Below, piece by piece: positions 17,853 to 27,567 of a stretch of DNA of 64,000 nucleotides (positions within the stretch are counted from its first letter, which is position 1; each line of letters begins with the position of its first letter). The notes beneath the pieces were generated by a model, which was not told the DNA's origin, made no database searches, and saw only the letters and a program-made list of their open reading frames with translations. A program made the position numbers and the translations under genes. The DNA is from Bombilactobacillus apium (GTDB lineage: Bacteria > Bacillota > Bacilli > Lactobacillales > Lactobacillaceae): NCBI RefSeq assembly GCF_013385145.1, contig NZ_JABZEC010000001.1, positions 124,001 through 188,000 on the forward strand, in the 5' to 3' direction.

Positions 17853-20800
17853 ATGCCCCAACGGACAGATATTAAAAAAATTATAGTAATTGGCTCTGGC
17901 CCAATTATTATTGGTCAAGCAGCAGAATTTGATTATTCTGGAACCCAAGCTTGTTTAGCCCTCAAAGAATTAGGTTATCAAGTTGTCTTGGTGAATTCTA
18001 ATCCCGCAACAATTATGACCGATAAAGAAATTGCCGATCGAGTCTATCTAGAACCTTTAACCCGTGAGTTTGTGAGTCAAATTTTACGGCAAGAACGTCC
18101 TGATGCCTTGTTACCCACCCTAGGGGGACAACAAGGTTTAAACATGGCAGAAGAACTGGCCCAAAGTGGGATCTTGGATGAATTAAATGTCGAACTATTA
18201 GGAACCAAGTTGAGTGCGATCGATCAGGCAGAAGATCGAGAAAAATTCCGTGATTTAATGCAAGAGTTAGGTGAGCCAGTACCTGATTCCGCGATTGCTC
18301 ATAATTTAGCCCAAGCCCAGGCTTTTGTGGAGCGAGCTGGCTACCCGGTAATCATTCGCCCAGCCTTTACCATGGGGGGAACTGGTGGGGGGATTGCCCA
18401 CAATGATCAAGAATTTACTGAAATTGTTGAAAATGGGCTTAGTTTATCGCCCGTGACCCAGATTTTAGTTGAACAAAGCATTGCTGGTTTCAAAGAAATT
18501 GAATTTGAAGTGATGCGGGATCATGCTAATCATGCTTTAGTGGTCTGCAATATGGAAAATTTTGACCCCGTAGGAATTCATACGGGAGATTCAATTGTCT
18601 ATGCTCCTGTCCAAACTCTTTCAGATCGAGAAGTTCAGATGTTACGTGATGCATCTCTTAAAATTATCCGGGCGCTCAAGATTGAAGGGGGCTGTAACGT
18701 TCAACTAGCTTTAGATCCGCATAGCTATCAATATTATGTGATTGAAGTTAATCCACGGGTTAGCCGTTCTAGTGCCTTGGCTTCCAAAGCCACGGGTTAT
18801 CCAATCGCTAAAGTGGCTGCGAAAATTGCTGTTGGCCTTACTTTGGATGAAATTGAAAATCCAGTAACCCAAACAACTTATGCTCAATTTGAACCAGCTT
18901 TAGACTACGTGGTCTGCAAGATCCCCCGCTGGCCTTTTGACAAATTCACCAAGGCTGATCGCCGTTTAGGTACGCAAATGAAAGCCACTGGCGAGGTGAT
19001 GGCTATCGGTCGCAATATCGAAGAAGCGACGATGAAAGCAGTACGTTCTTTAGAGATTGGAACTTTAGATTTGGACTTGCCAAGTTTGCATGACTTGGGG
19101 AAAGAACATTTGGAAAAGGGACTAGTTCAGGCGCAAGATGATCGGCTCTTTTATTTAGCCGAAGCTTTACGGCGAGGTTATTCACTGGCAAGATTACAGG
19201 AACTAACCCAGATTAATTTGTTCTTCTTAGATAAATTACAACATTTACAAGAAATTAGCCAAGCTTTAGTAGAAAATCCGCAAGATTTAACGATTTTAAA
19301 GCTTGCTCGAAAGAATGGTTTTCCTGAAGCAACTATCGCTCGTTTATGGCAGACAAGCTCCGAAAAAGTGCATGAGTTAATTGAGCAAGCACATTGCCAG
19401 CCGGTTTATAAAATGGTTGATACTTGTGCCGGAGAATTTGCGGCCCAAACGCCTTATTTCTATAGTACTTCTGGTCAAGAAAATGAAAGTCAGCCGACTG
19501 AACGTCCTAGTATTTTGGTTTTAGGTTCTGGTCCGATTCGCATTGGTCAAGGGGTAGAATTTGACTACGCAACTGTGCACTGTGTTCAAGCTATTCAAGC
19601 TGCTGGTTATGAAGCGATTATTATTAACAATAATCCTGAAACTGTTTCAACCGATTTTTCAATTTCGGATAAATTATACTTTGAACCTTTGACTTTAGAG
19701 GACGTTTTGAATGTTGTTCATTTAGAAAAACCTCTGGGAGTAATTGTTCAATTTGGGGGACAGACGGCGATTAATTTAGCGGCTGGCTTAGCTAGTCAGG
19801 GCGTAAAGATTTTAGGAACCAGTGTTGAAGATGTCAACCGAGCAGAAGATCGCGATGAATTTAACCAAGTAATTCAAGCCGCAAAAATTCCTCAGCCAGC
19901 TGGGGGAACCGCTAATGATGCCGCAACGGCTTTAAAGATTGCGGCCAAAGTAGGCTATCCAGTCTTAGTTCGACCCAGTTATGTTCTAGGCGGTCGGGCG
20001 ATGGAAATAGTCCAACGTCCCGAAGACTTGGATTATTACATGCATAATGCTGTGCAAGTTTCCCATCAACATCCCGTTTTAATTGATCATTATTTAGTTG
20101 GTCGAGAATGTGAAGTTGACGCCATTAGTGATGGTCAAGATGTTTTGATTCCCGGAATTATTGAACATATTGAACGTTCTGGAGTTCATTCCGGAGACTC
20201 AATGGCCGTTTACCCTTGTCAAAATCTTTCAGCCTCGGTTCAGCAACAAATTGTTCAATATACCCAACAACTAGCACACGACTTAAATTGCCGGGGAATG
20301 ATGAACATCCAATTTGTCATTCAAAATGAGCAAGCCTACGTGATTGAAGTTAATCCCCGGGCCAGCCGGACGGTTCCTTTTTTAAGTAAAGTTACCGATA
20401 TTTCGATGGCCCAAGTGGCAACTAGAGCTATTCTTGGCGAAAGTTTACATGATCAAGGATATGAGAACGGCTTAGTGACACCTGGAAACTTAATCCATGT
20501 TAAGGCGCCAGTCTTTTCCTTCTCCAAACTTAACCATGTTGACAGCTTGTTAGGACCTGAAATGAAGTCAACTGGGGAAGTTATGGGTAGTGATAATAAC
20601 TTGGCCAAGGCTTTGTATAAAGCTTTTGAAGCAACTAAAACTCATGTTCCTCAACATGGGACAGTTCTTTTCACGGTGCGTGATAGTGATAAAGAAGAAG
20701 CCGTGGCCTTAGCGCGCCGCTTCTATCATTTAGGCTATCAATTGGAAGCCACCGCAGGAACGGCTAAAGCTTTCCAAGATGTCCAGTTGCCTGTACAGGT

Positions 20801-21026
20801 CGTGGCCAAAGTGGCGGAAGGCGAAGGACTCCTCGAAGAATTAAGTCAACAAAAAATTCAAGTTGTTGTGAATACTTTGTCGGCTGATCGAACCAGTGCT
20901 CAAGATGGGGCTCTGATTAGAAGCCATGCGATTGCCCATGCAGTTCCTTTATTTACCGCTTTAGATACTGTTGCCGCAATTCTCCAAGTCTTAGAATCGC
21001 GATCCTTTTACACGCGTCCATTATAG
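17853..21026 (+). CDS. carB: Carbamoyl-phosphate synthase large subunit
   Basis: CarB makes carbamoyl phosphate from bicarbonate, ATP and ammonia. The 1057-residue protein shows the expected duplication: two ATP-grasp halves, each opening with a GSGPI(I/R)IGQ motif (near residues 13 and 553), and each containing VEVNPR (first) or IEVNPRASR (second). The C-terminal ~130 residues form the allosteric MGS-like domain. It begins 2 bases after carA with AAGGAAGG upstream. Its position in the PyrR-controlled unit indicates a pyrimidine-dedicated enzyme. Confidence 0.98.
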   Translation: MPQRTDIKKIIVIGSGPIIIGQAAEFDYSGTQACLALKELGYQVVLVNSNPATIMTDKEIADRVYLEPLTREFVSQILRQERPDALLPTLGGQQGLNMAEELAQSGILDELNVELLGTKLSAIDQAEDREKFRDLMQELGEPVPDSAIAHNLAQAQAFVERAGYPVIIRPAFTMGGTGGGIAHNDQEFTEIVENGLSLSPVTQILVEQSIAGFKEIEFEVMRDHANHALVVCNMENFDPVGIHTGDSIVYAPVQTLSDREVQMLRDASLKIIRALKIEGGCNVQLALDPHSYQYYVIEVNPRVSRSSALASKATGYPIAKVAAKIAVGLTLDEIENPVTQTTYAQFEPALDYVVCKIPRWPFDKFTKADRRLGTQMKATGEVMAIGRNIEEATMKAVRSLEIGTLDLDLPSLHDLGKEHLEKGLVQAQDDRLFYLAEALRRGYSLARLQELTQINLFFLDKLQHLQEISQALVENPQDLTILKLARKNGFPEATIARLWQTSSEKVHELIEQAHCQPVYKMVDTCAGEFAAQTPYFYSTSGQENESQPTERPSILVLGSGPIRIGQGVEFDYATVHCVQAIQAAGYEAIIINNNPETVSTDFSISDKLYFEPLTLEDVLNVVHLEKPLGVIVQFGGQTAINLAAGLASQGVKILGTSVEDVNRAEDRDEFNQVIQAAKIPQPAGGTANDAATALKIAAKVGYPVLVRPSYVLGGRAMEIVQRPEDLDYYMHNAVQVSHQHPVLIDHYLVGRECEVDAISDGQDVLIPGIIEHIERSGVHSGDSMAVYPCQNLSASVQQQIVQYTQQLAHDLNCRGMMNIQFVIQNEQAYVIEVNPRASRTVPFLSKVTDISMAQVATRAILGESLHDQGYENGLVTPGNLIHVKAPVFSFSKLNHVDSLLGPEMKSTGEVMGSDNNLAKALYKAFEATKTHVPQHGTVLFTVRDSDKEEAVALARRFYHLGYQLEATAGTAKAFQDVQLPVQVVAKVAEGEGLLEELSQQKIQVVVNTLSADRTSAQDGALIRSHAIAHAVPLFTALDTVAAILQVLESRSFYTRPL

Positions 21027-21040
21027 AAAGGAGCCAGTCA

Positions 21041-21976
21041 ATGGCTGATTTGAGTGTTCATTTACCAGAAGTTACCTTACAAAATCCGGTGATGCCGGCC
21101 AGTGGAACCGCCGCTTATGGGCAAGAGATGGCGCAAAGTTTTGATTTACAGCAATTAGGAGCTTTCGTAATTAAATCGACCACCTTGGAGACGCGTGCCG
21201 GAAACCCACGGCCAACCACGGCAGAAACTACGGGTGGTTGGTTAAATGCGATTGGTTTAAAAAATCCCGGATTAAAGGCAGTTTTATCCGAAAAATTACC
21301 TTGGTTAGCGCAGACCGTCCCGCATTTGCCGATTGTGGCCAGTGTTGCGGGAGCAACCGAAGCTGAATATTTAACCGTTGCTGAAAAATTAGCAGCGGCC
21401 CCGCAAGTGTCTTGGCTAGAAATTAATATTTCTTGTCCAAATGTCGATCAAGGAGGGTTGGCTTTTGGGACTAATCCGCAATTAGTCGAAGATTTAACAC
21501 GGCAGATTGTTCAAAGAGTTCAAAAACCGGTCTTTATGAAATTAACTCCTAATGTGACAGATATTGTTCCTATCGCCCAAGCAGCTGAACGTGGGGGAGC
21601 TGCGGGCTTAACGATGATTAATACTCTGACTGGTTTAGGTTTTGATTTAAGTACCCGCCAGCCCGTTTTGGCTCACGGAACTGGCGGCTTATCTGGTCGG
21701 GCGATTCATCCTTTGGCGATTCGAATGATCCGTCAGGTTCGAACAGTCTCTCGTTTACCTATTATTGGGGTCGGAGGAGTCTTCACAGCCGAAGATGTTT
21801 TAGAAATGTTTATCGCTGGGGCTAATGCCGTTCAAGTCGGGGCCGCATCTTATGGTCAAGGAGATGCTTGTTTACGAATTATTCAAGATTTACCGCCAGC
21901 GATGGCGCGCTACAATATTACTAGCTTACAAGGATTAGCTGATCAGATTTTAGATCAGGTTGGACCAAAGGCTTAA
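21041..21976 (+). CDS. pyrD: Dihydroorotate dehydrogenase, class 1B-like catalytic subunit
   Basis: This FMN enzyme oxidises dihydroorotate to orotate. At 311 residues it resembles the class 1B catalytic subunit: NISCPNVDQGG contains the catalytic Cys, and the FMN-phosphate site region IGVGGV is near residue 240. Class 1B enzymes normally pair with the iron-sulfur/FAD subunit PyrK, but no pyrK lies before or after it here. It is the last gene of this unit, followed by a strong terminator; pyrF and pyrE, which often follow, are absent. AAAGGAG precedes the start. Function is firm; the electron acceptor is open. Confidence 0.93.
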   Translation: MADLSVHLPEVTLQNPVMPASGTAAYGQEMAQSFDLQQLGAFVIKSTTLETRAGNPRPTTAETTGGWLNAIGLKNPGLKAVLSEKLPWLAQTVPHLPIVASVAGATEAEYLTVAEKLAAAPQVSWLEINISCPNVDQGGLAFGTNPQLVEDLTRQIVQRVQKPVFMKLTPNVTDIVPIAQAAERGGAAGLTMINTLTGLGFDLSTRQPVLAHGTGGLSGRAIHPLAIRMIRQVRTVSRLPIIGVGGVFTAEDVLEMFIAGANAVQVGAASYGQGDACLRIIQDLPPAMARYNITSLQGLADQILDQVGPKA

Positions 21977-21990
21977 TCTGGAAGAAAATA

Positions 21991-22027
21991 AAGGGCAGTT
22001 AGGTTAATATTAACCTAACTGCCCTTT
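21991..22027. terminator. Terminator between pyrD and lplA
   Basis: A near-perfect palindrome with arms GGGCAGTTAGGTTAA and TTAACCTAACTGCCC and T/A runs on each side, placed between convergent genes. Confidence 0.92.
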
Positions 22028-22056
22028 TGATTGAATTCTCCAAAAAATACGGCTTC

Positions 22057-23118
22057 TTAATCTTTAAAATTGGAAGTGTTCAAAATGGTTGGCGTTTTTT
22101 GTAGTAAAAGTTGCGCTAAATCAATAGCGGAAACAGCTCCCAGATTAGCGGTCAGATCAACTCGTTGGAGCGCTTGAATAAGTTCGGGTAACTGTAAGGG
22201 AACCCCCAGTAAAGCTTGTTCAACTTGATGAAGGTTACCTTTGCTAATAAAGTCACCAAAGATTTTAAGAGCCGTAATCCGCTGATCAGTAAGTGAGTAA
22301 TTGAAGCTAACAGTGCCAATTGGAAAGTGTTGGCTGACGTAGTATTTAAAACCCGGGTTAGTACCATAATTCCAGGCCTCAGTTCGATATTTCCCGGCTA
22401 GACGCTGGTCGATAATTTTCCAATCTTTAGCACTTAGATGATAAGTTTCAATTTCATCGAGGCGAGAAACACGGAAGATCTTTTGCAAAAGGGCGGTTCG
22501 AAATTGTTCTGGTGTATAACTGGCATAAGGTTCATCTAAAAAAGGTTTCAAATTAGTAACCCGAGCTTGGACGGAGGCGATGCCTTTGGAAGCCAGTTTG
22601 GACTGATCAGGAGTTAAAACACGAGTTGCAACGCTTTGATTTAAGTCAAACAACAAGGTTCCACCAGCAGCCGCGGAATTACCCACTTGAAACATAGTCA
22701 TTCCTGAAAATTTTTGTTGATTAATAACCAAATCGTTGCGTCCGTGGAGTTGAGCACCTTTGACCCCCATCTCATGAAGTGCTCGCAAAATTGGTTCCGC
22801 AAAATAATTATAGTCACCAAAATGGGTCTCCGTATCAATCATGATATTTTCAAAAACTAAATTGCCGTAATCGTGATAAACAGCTCCGCCACCAGACGAC
22901 CGCCGAACTAATTTGATATGATGATCATGTAAGTAGGGTAAATCGACTTCCTGGTAGGCATTTTGATGAACACCAATAATTACTGCCGGCTGATTAATGT
23001 AAACCATCAGTCCATGGCCAGGTAAACGTAAATCATTGACTAAATAGTTATCTAAAGATTGGTTGACGATTGGATCATAGACAGCTTGGCCCTCCCGGGA
23101 AGTATCAATCAGAAACAT
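22057..23118 (-). CDS. lplA: Lipoate-protein ligase
   Basis: This enzyme activates free lipoate with ATP and attaches it to lysines of 2-oxoacid dehydrogenase or glycine-cleavage proteins. The 353-residue product has the lipoate-binding signature RRSSGGGAVYHDYGNLVF near residue 75 and the accessory C-terminal domain typical of LplA. I use ATG 23118, preceded by AAAGGAGTGATCTCT; an in-frame GTG nine bases upstream overlaps that site. No lipoylated-enzyme gene is adjacent, so the substrate must be encoded elsewhere. Confidence 0.93.
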   Translation of the reverse strand: MFLIDTSREGQAVYDPIVNQSLDNYLVNDLRLPGHGLMVYINQPAVIIGVHQNAYQEVDLPYLHDHHIKLVRRSSGGGAVYHDYGNLVFENIMIDTETHFGDYNYFAEPILRALHEMGVKGAQLHGRNDLVINQQKFSGMTMFQVGNSAAAGGTLLFDLNQSVATRVLTPDQSKLASKGIASVQARVTNLKPFLDEPYASYTPEQFRTALLQKIFRVSRLDEIETYHLSAKDWKIIDQRLAGKYRTEAWNYGTNPGFKYYVSQHFPIGTVSFNYSLTDQRITALKIFGDFISKGNLHQVEQALLGVPLQLPELIQALQRVDLTANLGAVSAIDLAQLLLQKTPTILNTSNFKD

Positions 23119-23203
23119 AGAGATCACTCCTTTACTTTTAGTATACTGCTAGTTAAGAGCTGAAGAGATTAATTATTGTGAAAAAAATTACAGGGAGCTA
23201 GAA

Positions 23204-23506
23204 ATGGAATCGATTTTAGGTTTAGAAGTCGACCAAGATGGTCGTTGTCTTCACTATCATCAATCAACAGATATTGTCGGCCTTTACTGTTCACAGTGTC
23301 ACCGATATTATGCCTGTTACTTATGTCATCAAGCTTTGTGTCAACATCCGTTTTGTCCTAGTTCTAAGACGAGTGGCTGGCCGGTTCTTTGTGGATCTTG
23401 CCGCCAGCGCTTAACTTTTGAACAGTATCAAAAGGGGTATTGCCCCTTTTGCCAAAGTCCTTTCAATCCTCGTTGCCAACTGCATGAGGAGATTTATTTC
23501 TGTTAA
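23204..23506 (+). CDS. CHY-type zinc-finger protein
   Basis: A 100-residue Cys/His-rich protein. It shows the CHY zinc-finger order: CLHYHQSTDIVGLYCSQC, then YYACYLCHQALCQH, then CGSCRQ and CPFCQSPFNPRC. At least three metal sites can be drawn from the CxxC pairs. Bacterial CHY proteins are mostly uncharacterised; a role in metal handling or protein interaction is possible but not shown. GGGAGC precedes the ATG. It stands alone, divergent from lplA, and is followed by a degenerate region. Confidence 0.85.
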   Translation: MESILGLEVDQDGRCLHYHQSTDIVGLYCSQCHRYYACYLCHQALCQHPFCPSSKTSGWPVLCGSCRQRLTFEQYQKGYCPFCQSPFNPRCQLHEEIYFC

Positions 23507-23525
23507 GACAAATTAAAAACCCTAA

Positions 23526-23663
23526 AACTATCAAGTTTATTACTTATTTGCTGGTGGCGTTTGGCAGGTTATTAATGTTTGGTTAAGTCAAGATAATCCG
23601 GAACCACCAGAGGCTATGGGTCAAATCTTAAAGCAATCTTTACAGAATCTAGACTTTACTTGA
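23526..23663 (+). pseudogene. Remnant of a TetR-family regulator C-terminus
   Basis: A stop-bounded 45-codon stretch without a start codon translates to a segment containing LFAGGVWQVINVWLSQDNPE followed by AMGQILKQSL. This matches the C-terminal helices of TetR/AcrR regulators, where a GG(I/V)W...W(L) helix is followed by a PEEM-like helix. No DNA-binding N-terminus is found upstream, which is occupied by the CHY gene. It is most likely a decayed gene fragment. Confidence 0.55.
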
Positions 23664-23911
23664 GTTTCTTATTTTTAGAAGGAGAGAGAAGCTAAAAACT
23701 TTGGGAGCTATATTTGTCCAAAATCAAGGCAATTCTGATAAGAAATCACTTATTTTATAAGCTATGAGAACTATTGTGGAACATTTAAAATCCTGATTTT
23801 AAGATCAATTAGTTTCATAGGGTTATATTTCAATTACTTAATGGTTAGTGAAAAAAGAAAATAGTCAGATATCTGTTTTTGAGATAAGGAATTTTAAAAA
23901 TCATTCAGATA
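23664..23911. other. AT-rich gap with no clear gene
   Basis: About 250 bases between the TetR-like remnant and the ClC terminator. I see no reading frame with a ribosome site and no RNA family. The base composition is more AT-rich than the flanking genes. It may be further decayed coding sequence. Confidence 0.5.
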
Positions 23912-23961
23912 AAATAACAGCTTACAATTTCCGTAGAGGACTTAATCGTAAGCCGTTATTT
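23912..23961. terminator. Terminator of the ClC gene
   Basis: AAATAACAGCTTAC pairs with GTAAGCCGTTATTT with one mismatch and a 22-base loop, just beyond the 3' end of the minus-strand ClC gene. Confidence 0.65.
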
Positions 23962-23965
23962 ATAT

Positions 23966-25512
23966 TTAGGAATTTAAATTGATAACTCCTTGGGCAGCAT
24001 GTTTAACCTGTTGTCGAACTAGCGCTCGTTGTTTAGTGTCAGTTAAGAGGACCAGAGTATCACCGGCCAAGATGATGGTGTCTCCGTGGGGCAAGATATT
24101 ACTTTCTCCGCGGCGAATGATCATCAATAAGGCTTCTGGTGGCCAAGAGAAGTTTCGAACCGGAAGATCCTCTAGTTGACTGCCAGCAAAGACGGGAATT
24201 TCTAATTGATCGAGATGTTTGATTGTCTGGATTTTTTGGGAAATTGTCATTCGTTGAAGCAGTGTAGCATAAATTGGAGCACCTCCGCAAAGATCAACGA
24301 CTACATAAGCTGTTAAGACGAGAACGGCCATCGCCATTAAGTTAGTTAAAGAACCGACCATTTCGGTAATTAACAAGATAGCCGTAAAAGGGGCCTTACC
24401 GATTCCCGCAAAATAGCCGGCCATGGCGAAAATAATCAAGTTTTGCGTATAAATTACTGGAAGCCAGCCCACTTTGACCATCAAACTAGCATAAAGAGCA
24501 CCAATTAGGGCTCCTAAAGTCAAAATCGGTAGAAAAATCCCTCCCGGCAGTCCCGAACCATAAGAAATCATTGAAAATAAAAAACGGACTCCAAATAAAA
24601 TCAGCAGGGCTAATAAAGCAGGCTTTTGTTGACCTAACTGTAAAATTAATTGATTGCCGCCACCTAAGATATTTGGTTGCCAATGACCAATAGGAATAAC
24701 GAGTAAAAAGGGAATCAGGCCTTGGAAGGCTCGAGGAAGATGAGTATAAGTATAAATTTGCGGCATTTTTAAAAGGACCTGTTGATACAAGACTCCCAGA
24801 AGTCCAAGAACAATTCCTAATAAAATAAGATGCCGATATAGTTCAACTGGTAAAGTGTGGTGATAAACCAGATGGAGAATTGGTGTCGCTCCAAAAACTT
24901 TCAAGGAGACGAAATTTGCTCCTAAGGCACTAGTGAGACTCGTTAACCAAACTAACGGACTGAAGTTGTGGTAGATTTCTTCCAGGACAAACATCGTGCC
25001 CGCTATTGGGGCGCATTAAAGGCAGCGGCCAGTCCCCCTGCAGCCCCCGCGGCAATCATCACTCGTTGGGAAGATCCCTTTTGTTTCCAGCCAGTAGCTA
25101 CTCCTTGGCCAACCCCGGCCCCCAGTTGAATTGAAGGTCCTTCACGCCCTAAGAAAAGTCCTGAACCAATGGCTACAATTCCCGTAACGAATTTTTTCCA
25201 CAAAATTGGCCACCAATTGAAAGCAAAATTACCTTGGAGTTGGCCTTCGACTTCCGGAATTCCGGAGCCAGCAATATGCGGTTCTGTCTTTAAAAAGTAT
25301 CCCAAGCAGATAGCTAAGATCAAATTAAAGATTCCTAGAACGATTAATTGCGAAAAAGTAGCCTGAGTGTAGATTTTTTGGACTAGCTTTAGAGTCTGAC
25401 CAATGATCAAGCGAAAGCTGGAAATTACAGCACCAGTCAGAAGGCCAATAATTAATCCTTGAAGAACGGCTCTAAATCGAGCTGTTATAAATATTTGTCG
25501 AAAAAGTTTCAA
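23966..25512 (-). pseudogene. ClC chloride channel/antiporter with C-terminal RCK domain, frameshifted
   Basis: Two adjacent minus-strand frames together make one ClC-family transporter of ~510 residues. The N-terminal part (25512-25003, 169 residues, TTG start with GAGGTGG) has GSGIPEVEG and the gating-glutamate motif GREGPSIQLGAGVGQ and ends AAFNAPQ-stop. The second frame continues IAGTMFVLEEIYHNF from about 25003 to 23966, with further membrane helices, GSGLPGGIFLPIL and a TrkA-C/RCK-like C-terminus. Removing two bases (CA, about 25004-25010) restores the family phrase NAP-I-A-G. Both halves otherwise look intact, so the mutation is recent, a phase-variable event or a sequencing error. As written, the protein is truncated after about one third. 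Confidence 0.85.
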
Positions 25513-26004
25513 AGTGCCACCTCGAAAACTAAGATTATAATTAACTTTATTTTACAACACTTTAGCTGAAACGAAACGATAAAGATGAAAGAAACGGTTC
25601 TTAGTTAACAGATGTTAACTTGAAAAATTAAATCATCTTTGAATAGTAGTTAAATTGGAAGATGATAACTAAATAACAATTATTTTTAATATTGGTCTAG
25701 TATTTAAAAAGAAATAATTTAGAGGAAAATCAAGTCTCTAATCCATTTAGATATAGATGATCAAGAGACTGATTAGATAATTTTAATATCTTTTAAATGA
25801 CTGATATTACTAGAATATTAGACTGGTTATTCTGAATAGGAACAGAAAAATAATTCATTTTTCTTTTCGCTAGTCTTTTGGATGAAAAGGGTTTATATTT
25901 GATCTATAGCTTCTTTAATTGAAATTGATCTAGGTTATGTTGCAAGCTTTGGCCAAGAAGAAACTGGATTCCAGCTTTTAATCGATCGAGGAGGAATTTT
26001 AAGC
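25513..26004. other. AT-rich intergenic region with an 18-bp palindrome
   Basis: About 490 bases between the divergent ClC and aldehyde dehydrogenase genes. There is no convincing gene. It contains a perfect inverted repeat AGTTAAC-AGAT-GTTAACT (25603-25620) and a looser pair AGTCTCT/AGAGACT (about 25733-25769). The last ~90 bases have an open frame reading into the dehydrogenase start but no recognisable product. The GAGGAGG at its end is the dehydrogenase ribosome site. Confidence 0.5.
25603..25620. repeat. Perfect 18-bp palindrome, possible operator
   Basis: AGTTAAC, 4-base spacer, GTTAACT, about 90 bp upstream of the ClC start. The symmetry suggests binding of a dimeric regulator, but no regulator gene is adjacent other than the decayed TetR fragment. 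Confidence 0.4.
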
Positions 26005-27417
26005 ATGGCCTATCAAACTGTCAATCCGTATACCAATCAAGTGGTTCAGACTTATACCAACGCAACGGCGACTCAAATCGAAGCGACGTTGCAAGTGACG
26101 CATGCTTTGTATAAAAAGTGGCGTCAAGAAGAACCAGCAAGTCGAACTGCGGTATTACACCGAATCGCAACCTTGTTGCGCCAAAATAAGATTGAGTTGG
26201 CAAAAATTGTAACCATCGATATGGGAAAGTTATTGTCCGAAGCCAAAGGAGAAGTGGAATTATGTGCGATGATTGCCGATTATTTTGCTGATCATGGCCC
26301 CCAGTTATTAACGGCTACACCACTGGCAACTCAAGCTACTGGTGCCGCGGAAGTTGAAAAGCAAGCGGTGGGGGTAATTATGGCTGTAGAGCCGTGGAAC
26401 TTCCCGTACTACCAAATTATGCGAGTTTTTGCGCCTAACTATCTGGTGGGTAATCCGATGATTTTGAAACATGCTTCCAATACTCCGGGTTCAGCTGCCG
26501 CTTTTGAAAAGCTTATTTTACAGGCCGGAGCGGCAAAAGGAAGCTTAGTCAATTTATTTCTCAGTTATGATCAGGTGCAAACAATCATCGCTGATCCACG
26601 AATTCAAGGAGTTGCTCTAACGGGATCTAAGCGTGGCGGTCAAGCTGTAGCGCGAGCTGCTGGTGAAAATCTTAAAAAAAGTAGCATGGAATTAGGCGGA
26701 AGTGATGCCTTTGTTGTCTTGAGCGATGCTGATCTTGATCAAGCAGTTGAGTTAGCTTGGCGAGTTCGTCTTTACAATGCGGGTCAGGTTTGTACTTCTG
26801 CGAAGCGTTTTATTGTTGCTGATAATTTATATAATGAGTTTTTGCAACGGCTCCAGCAACAACTGGCCACTTTACATCCAGGCAATCCCTTGGATCCACA
26901 AACGACTTTAGCACCTTTAAATTCCCAGCGTGCTAAAGAAAAATTGGAAAAGCAGGTTCAAACTGCCATTACTGGTGGAGCCCAAGTTTATTATCAATTT
27001 CCAGAGATCAGTTTACCCGGGCAATTCTTTGCTCCAGTAATTTTGACCGATATTGCGCCAACTAATCCGGTCTTTTATGATGAAATGTTTGGACCGGTGA
27101 TTCAGGTTTTTGCGGTTCATAGTGATCAAGAAGCAATTGAATTAGCCAACGATTCCCAACTGGGCTTGGGAGGAATCGTCGTATCTAAGGATCCTCAACA
27201 CGGAAAGACTGTCGCTCAAAAGATCGAAACCGGAATGGTTTTCGTTAATACTTTCTTGAGTTCTTTGCCAGAATTGCCTTTTGGTGGTGTTAAGGGCTCT
27301 GGTTACGGTCGGGAACTTAGTGAATTAGGTTTAATGGCCTTTGTGAACGAAAAATTAGTTGTTACTGCTCAAAAACCGGATTATCAAAATCCCGCTGGCG
27401 GCTTAATCGTTCTATAA
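26005..27417 (+). CDS. NAD(P)-dependent aldehyde dehydrogenase, succinate-semialdehyde dehydrogenase type
   Basis: This enzyme oxidises an aldehyde to its acid. The 470-residue protein has the ALDH motifs EPWNFPYYQIMR near residue 130, LTGSKRGGQAVA near 205, catalytic Glu in MELGGSDAFVV near 230, catalytic Cys in GQVCTSAKRF near 263, and LPFGGVKGSGYGRELSE near the C-terminus. Overall it most resembles succinate-semialdehyde dehydrogenases common in lactobacilli, but the substrate cannot be fixed from sequence. The start has GAGGAGG. It stands alone after a long AT-rich gap, with no gabT or other pathway partner nearby. Confidence 0.9.
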   Translation: MAYQTVNPYTNQVVQTYTNATATQIEATLQVTHALYKKWRQEEPASRTAVLHRIATLLRQNKIELAKIVTIDMGKLLSEAKGEVELCAMIADYFADHGPQLLTATPLATQATGAAEVEKQAVGVIMAVEPWNFPYYQIMRVFAPNYLVGNPMILKHASNTPGSAAAFEKLILQAGAAKGSLVNLFLSYDQVQTIIADPRIQGVALTGSKRGGQAVARAAGENLKKSSMELGGSDAFVVLSDADLDQAVELAWRVRLYNAGQVCTSAKRFIVADNLYNEFLQRLQQQLATLHPGNPLDPQTTLAPLNSQRAKEKLEKQVQTAITGGAQVYYQFPEISLPGQFFAPVILTDIAPTNPVFYDEMFGPVIQVFAVHSDQEAIELANDSQLGLGGIVVSKDPQHGKTVAQKIETGMVFVNTFLSSLPELPFGGVKGSGYGRELSELGLMAFVNEKLVVTAQKPDYQNPAGGLIVL

Positions 27418-27510
27418 AGTAACTATTTTTAAATGAAACTGTAAAAGATCAACAGATCATCTTTGGGATAGTTTGTTGATTCTACTTAGTGAGAGAATTT
27501 AGAATAAATA

Positions 27511-27545
27511 AAAAGCACTGATGAAGTAATTTTCATCAATGCTCA
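27511..27545 (-). terminator. fru operon terminator
   Basis: Read on the minus strand, AGCATTGATGAA pairs with TTCATCAGTGCT with one mismatch, followed by a T-rich tract (27513-27501). It lies just past the fruA stop. Confidence 0.85.
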
Positions 27546-27567
27546 ATAATCATTAGTTGGAGTAAGT

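Noticed and set aside
23700-23815. Possible second gene remnant (phrase LGAIFVQNQGNSDKKS, then a stop)
   Set aside because: It vaguely resembles an enzyme fragment, but it is too short and interrupted to assign to a family.
25920-26004. Open frame extending the aldehyde dehydrogenase upstream
   Set aside because: It has no start signal, does not match the family N-terminus, and contains the GAGGAGG ribosome site used by ATG 26005.
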